Assembly: GCF_003149025.1 (NCBI RefSeq)
Contig: NZ_QGDV01000002.1
Location: 1-64,000, forward strand
Reading direction: 5' to 3'
Source: Rathayibacter iranicus NCPPB 2253 = VKM Ac-1602
GTDB taxonomy: Bacteria > Actinomycetota > Actinomycetes > Actinomycetales > Microbacteriaceae
DNA: 64,000 nt
Positions 56,735 through 64,000 of this stretch are shown here, in pieces. Each line of letters opens with the position of its first letter. Position 1 is the first letter of the stretch. Below the pieces are notes generated by a model that was not told the origin of the DNA, ran no database searches, and saw nothing but the letters and a program-made list of their open reading frames with translations. Both the position numbers and the translations under genes were made by a program.

Positions 56735-57651
56735 ACCAGACCCGTGTAGGCGGACCAGGCCGAGCCGGCGGGCGGCGCGTCATCCCGGGTGATGCTCGCC
56801 TGGATCAGCCCGTAGGGACGGTCATCGGCGTGGAAGACCTCGTTGTCGTTCTCGACGCCGAACGGCGAGAGGTCGTAGAGGAAGTGGTGCTTGTTGGGAG
56901 CCGAGAGGCGGATCTCGACGATCTGCGGGAACTCCTCCAACACCGCCTTGCCCATCTCGAAGAGCGTCTGCTGCAACGCGAGCGAATGCACGGTCGCAAA
57001 GCGGCTCACCATCAGCGCCTTCACGCCCACGTAGACCACCTCCCAGTCCATTGCGTCGATCTCCTCCTCCGTCAGCGCGAAACGCCACTTCGCGACCAGG
57101 GAGGTGGCCATCACGCGATCATTCGTGGGCTGGAGGATCGTGTACGGGTCGGTGAGAAAACCGTGGAACTCGGAGCCGGTGGACTTGAGGATCGTGAGGT
57201 CCTTGAAGCCGCCGGTGATCCACACGTGCCGCTCGTCACCGCGCCCCTCGACGGTGACCGAAGCGATCCGCGTCTCCTGACCCGTGCGCACCCAGGTGTG
57301 GTCGTGCTCCTGCCCGCCGACCAGCACGCGCTCCCAGGCGAACTGCTCGATCTCGATCCGCGCGCCGTGGATAGGCTCGTAGCCGTCCACGAAGTGCCGA
57401 GCGAGATCCAGGCCGTACGGCTCGATCGAGCGCAGGTTTTTCTCCTTGGCGAAGGAGTACGCGGTCTGCTTCTGCGTGTCGGTCGGCAGCACCGCGGACT
57501 GATCGCCCTCGCGGTGCGCCGCCTCGAAGTCGCCGCGGAGCGCGGTCGACACGGTCACGTCGTGGATCTCGTGCCGCGGCGAGTCGCGGTAGATCCGCAC
57601 GATGCGGTTCTCCGCTTTCCCGTACTGGTGGTCTCCGAGGATGATCGCCAT
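56731..57651 (-). CDS. pucL: Urate oxidase
   Basis: A 306-residue cofactor-free oxidase that converts urate to 5-hydroxyisourate. The catalytic Lys-Thr pair is in DHQYGKAENRIVRI (near 12) and VLPTDTQKQTAYSF (near 57); TGGFKDLTILKSTGSEFHGF (near 145) is the family signature and the C-terminal half repeats the T-fold. Length is normal. It is 51 bases behind the allantoinase gene and overlaps guaD by GTGA. Confidence 0.94.
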   Translation of the reverse strand: MAIILGDHQYGKAENRIVRIYRDSPRHEIHDVTVSTALRGDFEAAHREGDQSAVLPTDTQKQTAYSFAKEKNLRSIEPYGLDLARHFVDGYEPIHGARIEIEQFAWERVLVGGQEHDHTWVRTGQETRIASVTVEGRGDERHVWITGGFKDLTILKSTGSEFHGFLTDPYTILQPTNDRVMATSLVAKWRFALTEEEIDAMDWEVVYVGVKALMVSRFATVHSLALQQTLFEMGKAVLEEFPQIVEIRLSAPNKHHFLYDLSPFGVENDNEVFHADDRPYGLIQASITRDDAPPAGSAWSAYTGLV

Positions 57652-57702
57652 GTCCGCTCCTATCGTGTGGTGGTCGCTGCCGATCTCCCGCCGTCTTTCC
57701 GG

Positions 57703-59040
57703 TTATGGGCGGGGGAGGAGGCGGGCTGGGGGTGAGGTCGGAGTGATGAGGGTGCCGCCGACCCAGGTGGCGGCGATGGCGCCGCGGAGGACGCGGCCCT
57801 CCCAGGCCGAGACGGGGGTTTTATGGGAGAGGGAGTCGGCGTCGACACGCCACTGCGCCTCCGGATCGAACGCCACGAGATCGGCGTCGGAGCCCGCGTG
57901 CAGCAAGCCCTTCTGCCCGAGCCCGGCGAACGCGGCGGTGGCCGTCGACATCCACGCCACCACCTGCTCAAGGGGGATGCCCCGCTCGCGCGCACCCGTC
58001 CACACCGCGCGCACGCTGACCTCGAGTCCCGAGATGCCGCCCCACGCCTCGCCGAAGTCGCCGGTCAGCTTGAGGTCGGCGGTCGCGGGGGAGTGGTCCG
58101 AGGCGATGATGTCGATCGTGCCGTCGAGCAAGCCCTTCCAGAGCAGCTCGCGGTTGCGCTCATCCCGGATCGGCGGGCAGCACTTGTACTGAGTCTCGCC
58201 ATCGGGGATCGAACCCGCATCGAACGTCAGATAGTGCGGGCACGTCTCCGCAGTGATCGGTAGTCCCTCCGCCTTCGCCTCGCGCAGCAACGGCAGGGCC
58301 TCGGCGGAGGAGAGGTGCAGGATGTGCGCGCGGCAGCCGGTCTCGCGGACCGACTCGATCACGTGCAGGATCGCGAGGTTTTCGGAGGCAGGCGGCCGCG
58401 ACTCCACGAAGGCACCGTAGGAGGCGCCCGGCTCGTTCGCACTGGCTTCCAGCTCGGCCGGGTCCTCCGCATGCACGATCAGCAGGCCGTCGAAGGCGGC
58501 GATCTCGCGCATCGCCTCGACCAGCTGCTCCCGGGTCAGGGGTGGGAACTCGTCCACTCCGCTCGGCGAGAGGAAGCACTTGAAGCCGAAGACGCCCGCG
58601 TCGTGCAGCTCGCGAAGGGTGCCGAGGTTGTCCGGGATCGCTCCGCCCCAAAAGCCCACGTTGACCCGTGCCTGCGGGGCTGCGGCCGCGCGCTTGGCAT
58701 CAAGGCCCGCCACCGTCGTGGTCGGGGGGATCGAATTCAGCGGCATGTCGATGATCGTGGTGACGCCTCCGGCAGCAGCGGCCCGCGTGGCGGAGGCGAA
58801 GCCCTCCCACTGGGTACGGCCCGGCTCGTTGACGTGCACGTGCGTGTCGACGATGCCCGGTATCAGCACCTGACCCTCGGGAAGCACGATCTCCTCGGAC
58901 GTGCGCCACGGAGCGTCGACCTCGCCGACCGCGACGATCAGGCCCTCGGCGATCGCCACGCTCGCCGGGCGCCGACCGTTCTCGGTGAGCACGTCGGAAG
59001 AGCGGATCACGAGGTCGAGGAAGGGAGCGTCGTCGGACAT
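57703..59040 (-). CDS. allB: Allantoinase
   Basis: A 445-residue cyclic amidohydrolase that opens allantoin to allantoate. The metal ligands are in GIVDTHVHVNEPGRTQWEG (near 62), the carboxylated Lys in GVFGFKCFLSPSG (near 149), LIVHAEDPAEL (His, near 186), HILHLSSAEAL (His, near 242) and IIASDHSPAT (Asp, near 314). H-V-H-x-N-E-P-G-R is specific for allantoinase against dihydropyrimidinase. Start at ATG 59040. It is the first gene of the minus-strand operon and diverges from xdhC with about 100 bases between. Confidence 0.94.
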   Translation of the reverse strand: MSDDAPFLDLVIRSSDVLTENGRRPASVAIAEGLIVAVGEVDAPWRTSEEIVLPEGQVLIPGIVDTHVHVNEPGRTQWEGFASATRAAAAGGVTTIIDMPLNSIPPTTTVAGLDAKRAAAAPQARVNVGFWGGAIPDNLGTLRELHDAGVFGFKCFLSPSGVDEFPPLTREQLVEAMREIAAFDGLLIVHAEDPAELEASANEPGASYGAFVESRPPASENLAILHVIESVRETGCRAHILHLSSAEALPLLREAKAEGLPITAETCPHYLTFDAGSIPDGETQYKCCPPIRDERNRELLWKGLLDGTIDIIASDHSPATADLKLTGDFGEAWGGISGLEVSVRAVWTGARERGIPLEQVVAWMSTATAAFAGLGQKGLLHAGSDADLVAFDPEAQWRVDADSLSHKTPVSAWEGRVLRGAIAATWVGGTLITPTSPPARLLPRP

Positions 59041-59143
59041 GGCTTGACCATATACTCGGGATGTTTCCTGCGTGTGTGCGCGTCGGCTGCGGGGCGCCGC
59101 CGGTTCTGAGGCCTGAAGCCTCCCCCGATTCGAGGAGGCCGTC

Positions 59144-60238
59144 GTGCTCGAACTCGCCGCCGCCCTGCTCGAGCGTGTCGAGGCGGGCGAGCGTGTTGCC
59201 GTGGTCACCGTGACCCACGTGCTCGGCTCGGCGCCGCGCGCACTCGGCTCCTCAATGGCGGTCGACTCGGAGGGTCGGGCGATCGGCTCGATCTCGGGCG
59301 GCTGCGTCGAGGCGGAGGCATACGCGCTGGCGCAGGCGGTCCTCGGCGGCTCGGGCAGCGCAGCCGAGCACTTCGGCTTCGACGACGAGGCCGCCTTCGC
59401 CGCCGGTCTCTCCTGCGGCGGACAGCTGCGCGTGTTCGGCCAGCTCGTCGACTCCGGGTCGACGGCCGTGCTGGCCGAGTTGCGTGCGGCGCGGGCCGGA
59501 CGCGGCGCCGCTCTCGCACTGATCGTCGGCGGCCCCGAGGCGCTGGTGGGCCTCGTGCTGACGGGCGCGACCCGGGCGCAGGACGTCGGAGGACCGCAGC
59601 TCGACGACGACACGGTGCGGCGGATCCAGGCCGAGCGGGAGGCGAGGCTCGTCTCGGGCCGCTCGGCGACCGTTGGCATCGCCTGCCAGGGAGTGGAACT
59701 GGAGGTCGCCTTCGTCGTGCACGCCGAGAAGCCGAGGCTCCTGATCTTCGGCGCGGTCGACTTCTCCGCAGCGCTCTGCTCGGCCGGAGCGCTGCTTGGT
59801 TACCGGGTTACGGTCTGCGATGCGCGTCCGGTCTTTGCGACGGCCGAGCGCTTCCCTGGGGCAGACGAGGTCGTGGTGGAGTGGCCTGCCGACTACCTCG
59901 CCCAGACTCCGGTTGACACTCGGACAGTTATCGCGGTGCTCACCCACGACGAGAAGTTCGACGTGCCCCTGCTCGTGGCGGCGCTGTCCCTCCCGGTCGC
60001 CTATGTCGGCGCGATGGGCTCGCGGCGCACGCACGACCGGCGGTTGGGGCTGCTGCGTGAGGCGGGGGTGCCGGCGGAGGCACGCGCTCGCCTGCACTCG
60101 CCGATCGGCCTGGACATCGGGGCGTCAACGCCGGAGGAGACGGCGGTGTCAATCCTCGCGGAGGTGCTGGCGGCGCGGACGGGGGCGTCGGGCGAGCCGC
60201 TCGCGGGGCGCTCGGGTCCGATCCACGCGGCGCGCTGA
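59144..60238 (+). CDS. xdhC: XdhC-family molybdoenzyme maturation protein
   Basis: A 364-residue protein. The N-terminal XdhC domain has TVTHVLGSAPRALGSSMAVD (near 24), GSISGGCVEAE (near 48) and FAAGLSCGGQLRVF (near 87), the two Cys sites being conserved. The C-terminal Rossmann domain has LLIFGAVDFSAALCSAGALL (near 200) and VAYVGAMGSRRTHDRRLGLL (near 285). XdhC binds and sulfurates the molybdenum cofactor before insertion into xanthine dehydrogenase. Start at GTG 59144 with GAGGAGG upstream. It is convergent with the dehydrogenase gene. Confidence 0.92.
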   Translation: MLELAAALLERVEAGERVAVVTVTHVLGSAPRALGSSMAVDSEGRAIGSISGGCVEAEAYALAQAVLGGSGSAAEHFGFDDEAAFAAGLSCGGQLRVFGQLVDSGSTAVLAELRAARAGRGAALALIVGGPEALVGLVLTGATRAQDVGGPQLDDDTVRRIQAEREARLVSGRSATVGIACQGVELEVAFVVHAEKPRLLIFGAVDFSAALCSAGALLGYRVTVCDARPVFATAERFPGADEVVVEWPADYLAQTPVDTRTVIAVLTHDEKFDVPLLVAALSLPVAYVGAMGSRRTHDRRLGLLREAGVPAEARARLHSPIGLDIGASTPEETAVSILAEVLAARTGASGEPLAGRSGPIHAAR

Positions 60239-60242
60239 CCGC

Positions 60243-60400
60243 GTGCGATCTGCAGGCCCGCGTGCGATGTGCAGGATGCCTCGGTGCGATGTGCAGGACA
60301 TCCCGCTCCTCCGCCGCAGGAATCAAGGGAAGACGGCCACCGCTGCATAAATCCCCTGCACATCGAACGCGGAGTCGATAGCACCTCCTGCACATCGAAC
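60243..60400. repeat. Five copies of a 14-base motif, three direct and two inverted
   Basis: GTGCGATSTGCAGG occurs at 60243-60256, 60262-60275 and 60284-60297. Its reverse complement form CCTGCACATCGAAC occurs at 60355-60368 and 60387-60400. It lies in the 358-base gap between the convergent xdhC and dehydrogenase genes, where no gene is seen. The arms could fold into a large hairpin and so end both transcripts, or be protein-binding sites. Confidence 0.7.
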
Positions 60401-60596
60401 GCCCCCCTGCTGGTAACAAGCGCGGACCTCGGGTCGCGGCTCTGAGGTGCACGGAACCGAGGTCGACAGCGGGTGTCGGGTCCGGGACGGGGCGATTCGG
60501 AGCATCTAACCTCGGTTGCGAACGCGGCGGCCTCGTCACAGAGCGACACCGCGGCCACGGCAGTGCATCCGCTTCTCACCTTGCAGGACTACGCGG

Positions 60597-63395
60597 TCAG
60601 CCCGGGGGAGCCTCGGCGGTGACCGTCGTGACCGGGGCGGCGCGGGGGTGCAGGAGCCGCCAGAGGCGATCGCGGGAGAGTGGCAGCTCGTACGGGCGTA
60701 CACCGAGTGCGTCGCGCACCGCGTTGGCCAATGCCGGTGCCACGGGGTTGTAGGGGGCCTCGCTCATCGACTTCGCACCGAACGGGCCGAGGTCGTCCGA
60801 GGTGTCCGCGAAGTACACCTCGGTCTCGGGCACGTCCGCCATCTGCGGAATGTGGTAGTTCCGCAGGATCGCCGTGGTGACTGTCCCCTCGCCGTCGAGG
60901 ATCACCTCCTCGTAGAGCGCCGTGCCGATCGCTTGTGCGACCCCGCCCTCGACCTGCCCGCGACACTGCGCCGGGTTGATCACGAACCCCGCATCGGCTG
61001 CCTGCACCGATTGCAGGATCCGCACCTCGCCAGTCGGTTCGTGGACCGCCACGCGGAACCCCTGCACGTTAAAGGCGAGCGAGCGCTGCGCACCGTCCTC
61101 GGTGCCGGTCGCCGTCACCGGTCCGCCCGCCGCCGTCACGAGATCGGCGAACGCGACCCGGGTGCCGTCCGCGGCGATCAGGCCGTCGTCATCCGGTTCG
61201 AAGTCGTCGTGTCCGGTGAGTCGCTTGGCGAGCGAGCGCAGATCGGCCAGCAGCCTGGTCGCCGCGGCGTAGACGGCCTTTCCCGCCACGACCGTGCCCG
61301 CACTGCCGAAGGCGCCGGTGTCGTAGCGAGCGGCGTCAGTGTCGGATTGGCGCAGGCGCACCCGGTCGGCGGAGGCTGCGAAGGCGCTTGCCACGAGCTG
61401 GGTGTGAACGGTCGTCGTACCGTTGCCGAACTCGGCCGTACCGACCCCGACGGTGAGGAGACCCTCTGCGTCGATGGTGACTGTCGCCTCCGAAAAGTGG
61501 CCTCGCGGCGGGATCGTCGCGATCATCGCCAGCGCCATGCCCTGCCCCGTCCGCCAACCCGGTCCGGTGGGGGAGGGAGAGCCGGAGCCGCTGTCGAGGG
61601 CCGCCTCGGTGAGGTCGAGGCACTGGTCGAGTCCGTAGGAGGCGAAGCCGATATCGTCGCCCTCGACGTGCGTCACGACGAGCGGCTCGCCGGGCCGCAC
61701 CGCATTGATCCGCCGCAGCTCGAACGGATCGATGTCCAGCGTGCGCGCGAGGTCATCCATCGCCGACTCGATGCCGAAGATCACCTGGCCCAGCCCGTAT
61801 CCGCGAAACGCACCCGAGGGCAGGTTGTTCGTGTACACCGCTTGCGCGTCGACGCGCTTGTTCGGCGCGGAGTAGACGGCCACCGACTCCGAAGTGCCGT
61901 GGAACAGGACGCCGGGCCCGTGATTGCCGTAGGCGCCCGTGTCCGAGAGCACGTCCACCGCCAGCGCGGTCAACCGTCCGTCGCTTCGAGCGCCAAGGGT
62001 GACGTCGACCTGCATCGGATGACGGCACGGCGCCATCGTGAACTCGTCGCTCCGGGTGAACTCGAACTGCACCGGCCGGCCGGTGGCGAGGACCGCGAGC
62101 GCGACCACGTCCTCGGTGAGGATCTCCTGCTTGCCGCCGAAGCCTCCGCCGACCCTCGCCGTGAAGACGCGGACGCTCGCGGGCTCGCGGTCGAAGATCC
62201 GCGCGATCTCGTCGCGCACCAGGAACGGCACCTGCGTCGAGGTCCGCAGTACCAGCTCGTCGCCCTCGAGCCAGCCAATCGTACCGTGCGTCTCGAGCGC
62301 GGCGTGGGCGACGCGGGATGTGCGGTAGCGGCCCTCGATGACCACATCGGCCTCGGCGAGCCCCGCGGCCACGTCGCCGTACTCGCCGTGCAACTCTGCC
62401 ACCACGTTTGCGTCGGGCCTGGCGATCCGTGAGGCGATCGGGTCTTTCTCGGCGTGGAGGAGCGGAGCGCCGGGCGAGCGCGCCTCCTCGGGATCGAAAA
62501 CCGCGGGCAGTACCTCGTAGTCCACCTCGATCAGGCGGCAGGCTGCCTCGGCCTGACCCACCGAGTCTGCGACCACGACGGCGACCCGCTGGCCGCGGAA
62601 CCGCACCACGGTATCGAGCATGCGGGTGTCGTCGGGGTCGTCGAGTCGCGATTCGTGCCGCGCGGAGGAGTAGAGGACGTCGGGCACATCGGCGGCGGTG
62701 AGCACCGCGGTCACGCCGGGAAGCGAGCGGGCCGCGTCGGTGTCGATCGAGCGGATGCGCGCGTGCGCATGAGGACTCTGCAGCACCTTCAGGTGCAGCA
62801 GTCCGGGCACCGCGACATCGAGAGTGAACGGCTCGCGGCCCTGCACGATTCGGCGTCCGGCCGGTGCGCCGAGCGAGCGGCCCACCTGTGACTCCTCGGC
62901 GGAAGGGCGCCCGGTGCGCCGGACGGCGGTGAGCCGCGCCGCCGGAACTGTGCCGGAATCGCCGGACGCGCACGCCCCGGTCACCGCCTCCTGAATCGTT
63001 CGGTACCCCGTGCACCGGCACAGGTTGCCCTTCATCAGTCGCGGCACGTCCTCGACCGAGACGCCCTCGAGCGCGGTGGCGGTGACGACCATCCCGGCGG
63101 TGCAGAAGCCGCACTGGAACGCACCGGCGTCGACGAACGCCTCCTGCACCGCGGTCGGCTCCCCTCCCGTGCCCAGACCGGTGGCGGTGGTGACGTCGCG
63201 ACCCTCGGCCCGGTACGCGGGGTAGAGGCACGAGTGGAACGGCGTGCCGTCGACCAGGACGGAGCAGGCACCGCAATCGCCGGCGTCGCAGCCCTTTTTG
63301 ACCTCGAAGTGTTCGTGGTCGCGCAGCAGCGTGCGCAGGACCTGACCCGGCCGGGGCGAGGCGTTGACCTGCTCGCCGTTCACCGTGAACCTCAT
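60597..63395 (-). CDS. Xanthine dehydrogenase, fused [2Fe-2S] and molybdopterin subunits
   Basis: A 932-residue fusion. Residues 1-150 are the iron-sulfur subunit, with KKGCDAGDCGACSVLVDG (first cluster) and FQCGFCTAGM plus GNLCRCTGYRTI (second cluster). Residues about 170-930 are the molybdopterin subunit, with GGGFGGKQEIL (near 415), GAFRGYGLGQVIFGIE (near 532) and the catalytic Glu in GQVEGGVAQAIGTALYE (near 855). These parts are usually separate genes in bacteria. It oxidises hypoxanthine and xanthine to urate. Its ATG overlaps the stop of the FAD subunit (ATGA). Confidence 0.9.
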   Translation of the reverse strand: MRFTVNGEQVNASPRPGQVLRTLLRDHEHFEVKKGCDAGDCGACSVLVDGTPFHSCLYPAYRAEGRDVTTATGLGTGGEPTAVQEAFVDAGAFQCGFCTAGMVVTATALEGVSVEDVPRLMKGNLCRCTGYRTIQEAVTGACASGDSGTVPAARLTAVRRTGRPSAEESQVGRSLGAPAGRRIVQGREPFTLDVAVPGLLHLKVLQSPHAHARIRSIDTDAARSLPGVTAVLTAADVPDVLYSSARHESRLDDPDDTRMLDTVVRFRGQRVAVVVADSVGQAEAACRLIEVDYEVLPAVFDPEEARSPGAPLLHAEKDPIASRIARPDANVVAELHGEYGDVAAGLAEADVVIEGRYRTSRVAHAALETHGTIGWLEGDELVLRTSTQVPFLVRDEIARIFDREPASVRVFTARVGGGFGGKQEILTEDVVALAVLATGRPVQFEFTRSDEFTMAPCRHPMQVDVTLGARSDGRLTALAVDVLSDTGAYGNHGPGVLFHGTSESVAVYSAPNKRVDAQAVYTNNLPSGAFRGYGLGQVIFGIESAMDDLARTLDIDPFELRRINAVRPGEPLVVTHVEGDDIGFASYGLDQCLDLTEAALDSGSGSPSPTGPGWRTGQGMALAMIATIPPRGHFSEATVTIDAEGLLTVGVGTAEFGNGTTTVHTQLVASAFAASADRVRLRQSDTDAARYDTGAFGSAGTVVAGKAVYAAATRLLADLRSLAKRLTGHDDFEPDDDGLIAADGTRVAFADLVTAAGGPVTATGTEDGAQRSLAFNVQGFRVAVHEPTGEVRILQSVQAADAGFVINPAQCRGQVEGGVAQAIGTALYEEVILDGEGTVTTAILRNYHIPQMADVPETEVYFADTSDDLGPFGAKSMSEAPYNPVAPALANAVRDALGVRPYELPLSRDRLWRLLHPRAAPVTTVTAEAPPG

Positions 63396-64000
63396 ACGAG
63401 AGTTCCCGCCAGTTCGGTGCGAATCTCCTCGGCGAGCACCCGCACGACCGCGTGGCGCCAGTCGGCTGCGCCGTGTGGATCGGTGAACCAGGTCTCGATG
63501 CCGTCGACCGCGTCGCCGAGGTCGGCGGCGGTGGGGGCTTCACCGAAGCGGAGCACCTCCGGCCGTACCGTCGCCGCGGTCACCGTCAGGACGAACCCGC
63601 CGTCCGGGTCGAGGCGCCCAATCACCACGGCACCCGAGCGGCCCAGCGGCGAGAGCGCCGTCTTGCGAAACGCGGTGCGGGCCGCGAGGCAGGCCCGCGG
63701 GAATTCGATCGAGCGAATCACGTCACCGTGGTGGAGCGTGGTGCGCATGTTCCCGGTGACCAGGTCGGCGACCGGCACCAGCACGTCCGAACCGTCGGCG
63801 CGCCAGAGGAGAGCGGAAGCCTCGAGCGCGGCGGCAAGGCTGATCATCGGACCCGCGGGCAGGGCGTTGGCGATGTTGCCGCCGACCGTCGCGACGTTCC
63901 AGATCTTGAACGACCCGAGGAGGGCCGTGCAGCACTGAAAGAAGAGCGGATGCGCGGCGTGGCCCGCATCGGGCATCGCCGCCAGCTCGCTGAGTGTGCA
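63392..64000 (-). CDS. Xanthine dehydrogenase FAD-binding subunit (5' end outside window)
   Basis: The last about 202 codons of the FAD subunit are present; the gene runs past the right edge. KIWNVATVGGNIANALPAGP is the flavin-binding motif of the CO dehydrogenase/xanthine dehydrogenase medium subunit (TVGGN-A), followed by MISLAAALEASALLW and the C-terminal domain. It is the upstream gene of the FeS-molybdopterin fusion in the same operon, with ATGA overlap. Electrons from xanthine pass through it to NAD. Confidence 0.9.
   Translation of the reverse strand, partial: CTLSELAAMPDAGHAAHPLFFQCCTALLGSFKIWNVATVGGNIANALPAGPMISLAAALEASALLWRADGSDVLVPVADLVTGNMRTTLHHGDVIRSIEFPRACLAARTAFRKTALSPLGRSGAVVIGRLDPDGGFVLTVTAATVRPEVLRFGEAPTAADLGDAVDGIETWFTDPHGAADWRHAVVRVLAEEIRTELAGTLV

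Noticed and set aside
60243-60400. CRISPR array
   Set aside because: The motif is only 14 bases, spacing is uneven, two copies are inverted and no cas genes are near.

Overview
The window is high-GC DNA from an actinobacterium, most likely of the family Microbacteriaceae. The grounds are the gene order aceE-fasR-fabD-fabH-acpP-fabF, DUF177-rpmF-rnc-mutM, a DUF3145 gene, a cofD gene of F420 synthesis, many GTG starts and genes whose -10 box lies only 6-8 bases before the start codon (leaderless transcripts). No genus can be fixed from sequence reading alone.

Layout. 1-1447 is the end of an integrated element: decayed hypothetical genes, then a copy of the 3' end of tRNA-Asn and the native tRNA terminator. 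1490-14332 is mostly chromosomal: a methyltransferase, a sensor-like membrane protein, peptide deformylase, two glycosyltransferases, a tRNA, a reductase, an SOS-box controlled DNA polymerase operon, a secreted coiled-coil protein and a PadR regulator. 14542-23085 carries DUF3145, a decayed membrane protein, the type II fatty acid synthesis genes, their PucR/FasR-type regulator and aceE. 23402-36593 mixes a peroxiredoxin, tRNA-Val, a SNF2 helicase, an HTH-only protein, a patatin, a wrecked SpoIIE-type phosphatase, cofD and a reductive pyrimidine-degradation operon ending in an F420-type oxidoreductase, then an orphan phage tail-spike-like gene. 36711-39187 is DUF177-rpmF-rnc-mutM.

39188-45303 is an accessory island directly behind mutM. 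It holds an AbiH defence gene, an OLD-type ATPase-TOPRIM gene overlapping a zinc-ribbon gene, small genes and three extra copies of the mutM 3' end, the last of which is about 96% identical to the native one over 138 bases. A toxin-antitoxin pair and a DUF1275 gene follow. An 18-base piece of the end of that DUF1275 gene is fused to the first mutM fragment, which suggests tandem duplication followed by filling of the slots with defence cargo. This island, and the two-gene OLD plus zinc-ribbon cassette in it, is the strongest candidate here for an undescribed system.

47015-64000 is nitrogen scavenging: an acetamidase/formamidase and an amidase, an HNH repeat-type gene, then a nearly complete purine catabolic cluster. 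It runs from guanine (guanine deaminase) and xanthine (fused FeS-molybdopterin dehydrogenase, FAD subunit, XdhC, MobA-like protein, SufU-like protein) through urate (urate oxidase, uraH, uraD) to allantoin, allantoate and ureidoglycine (allB, allC, pucG-like).
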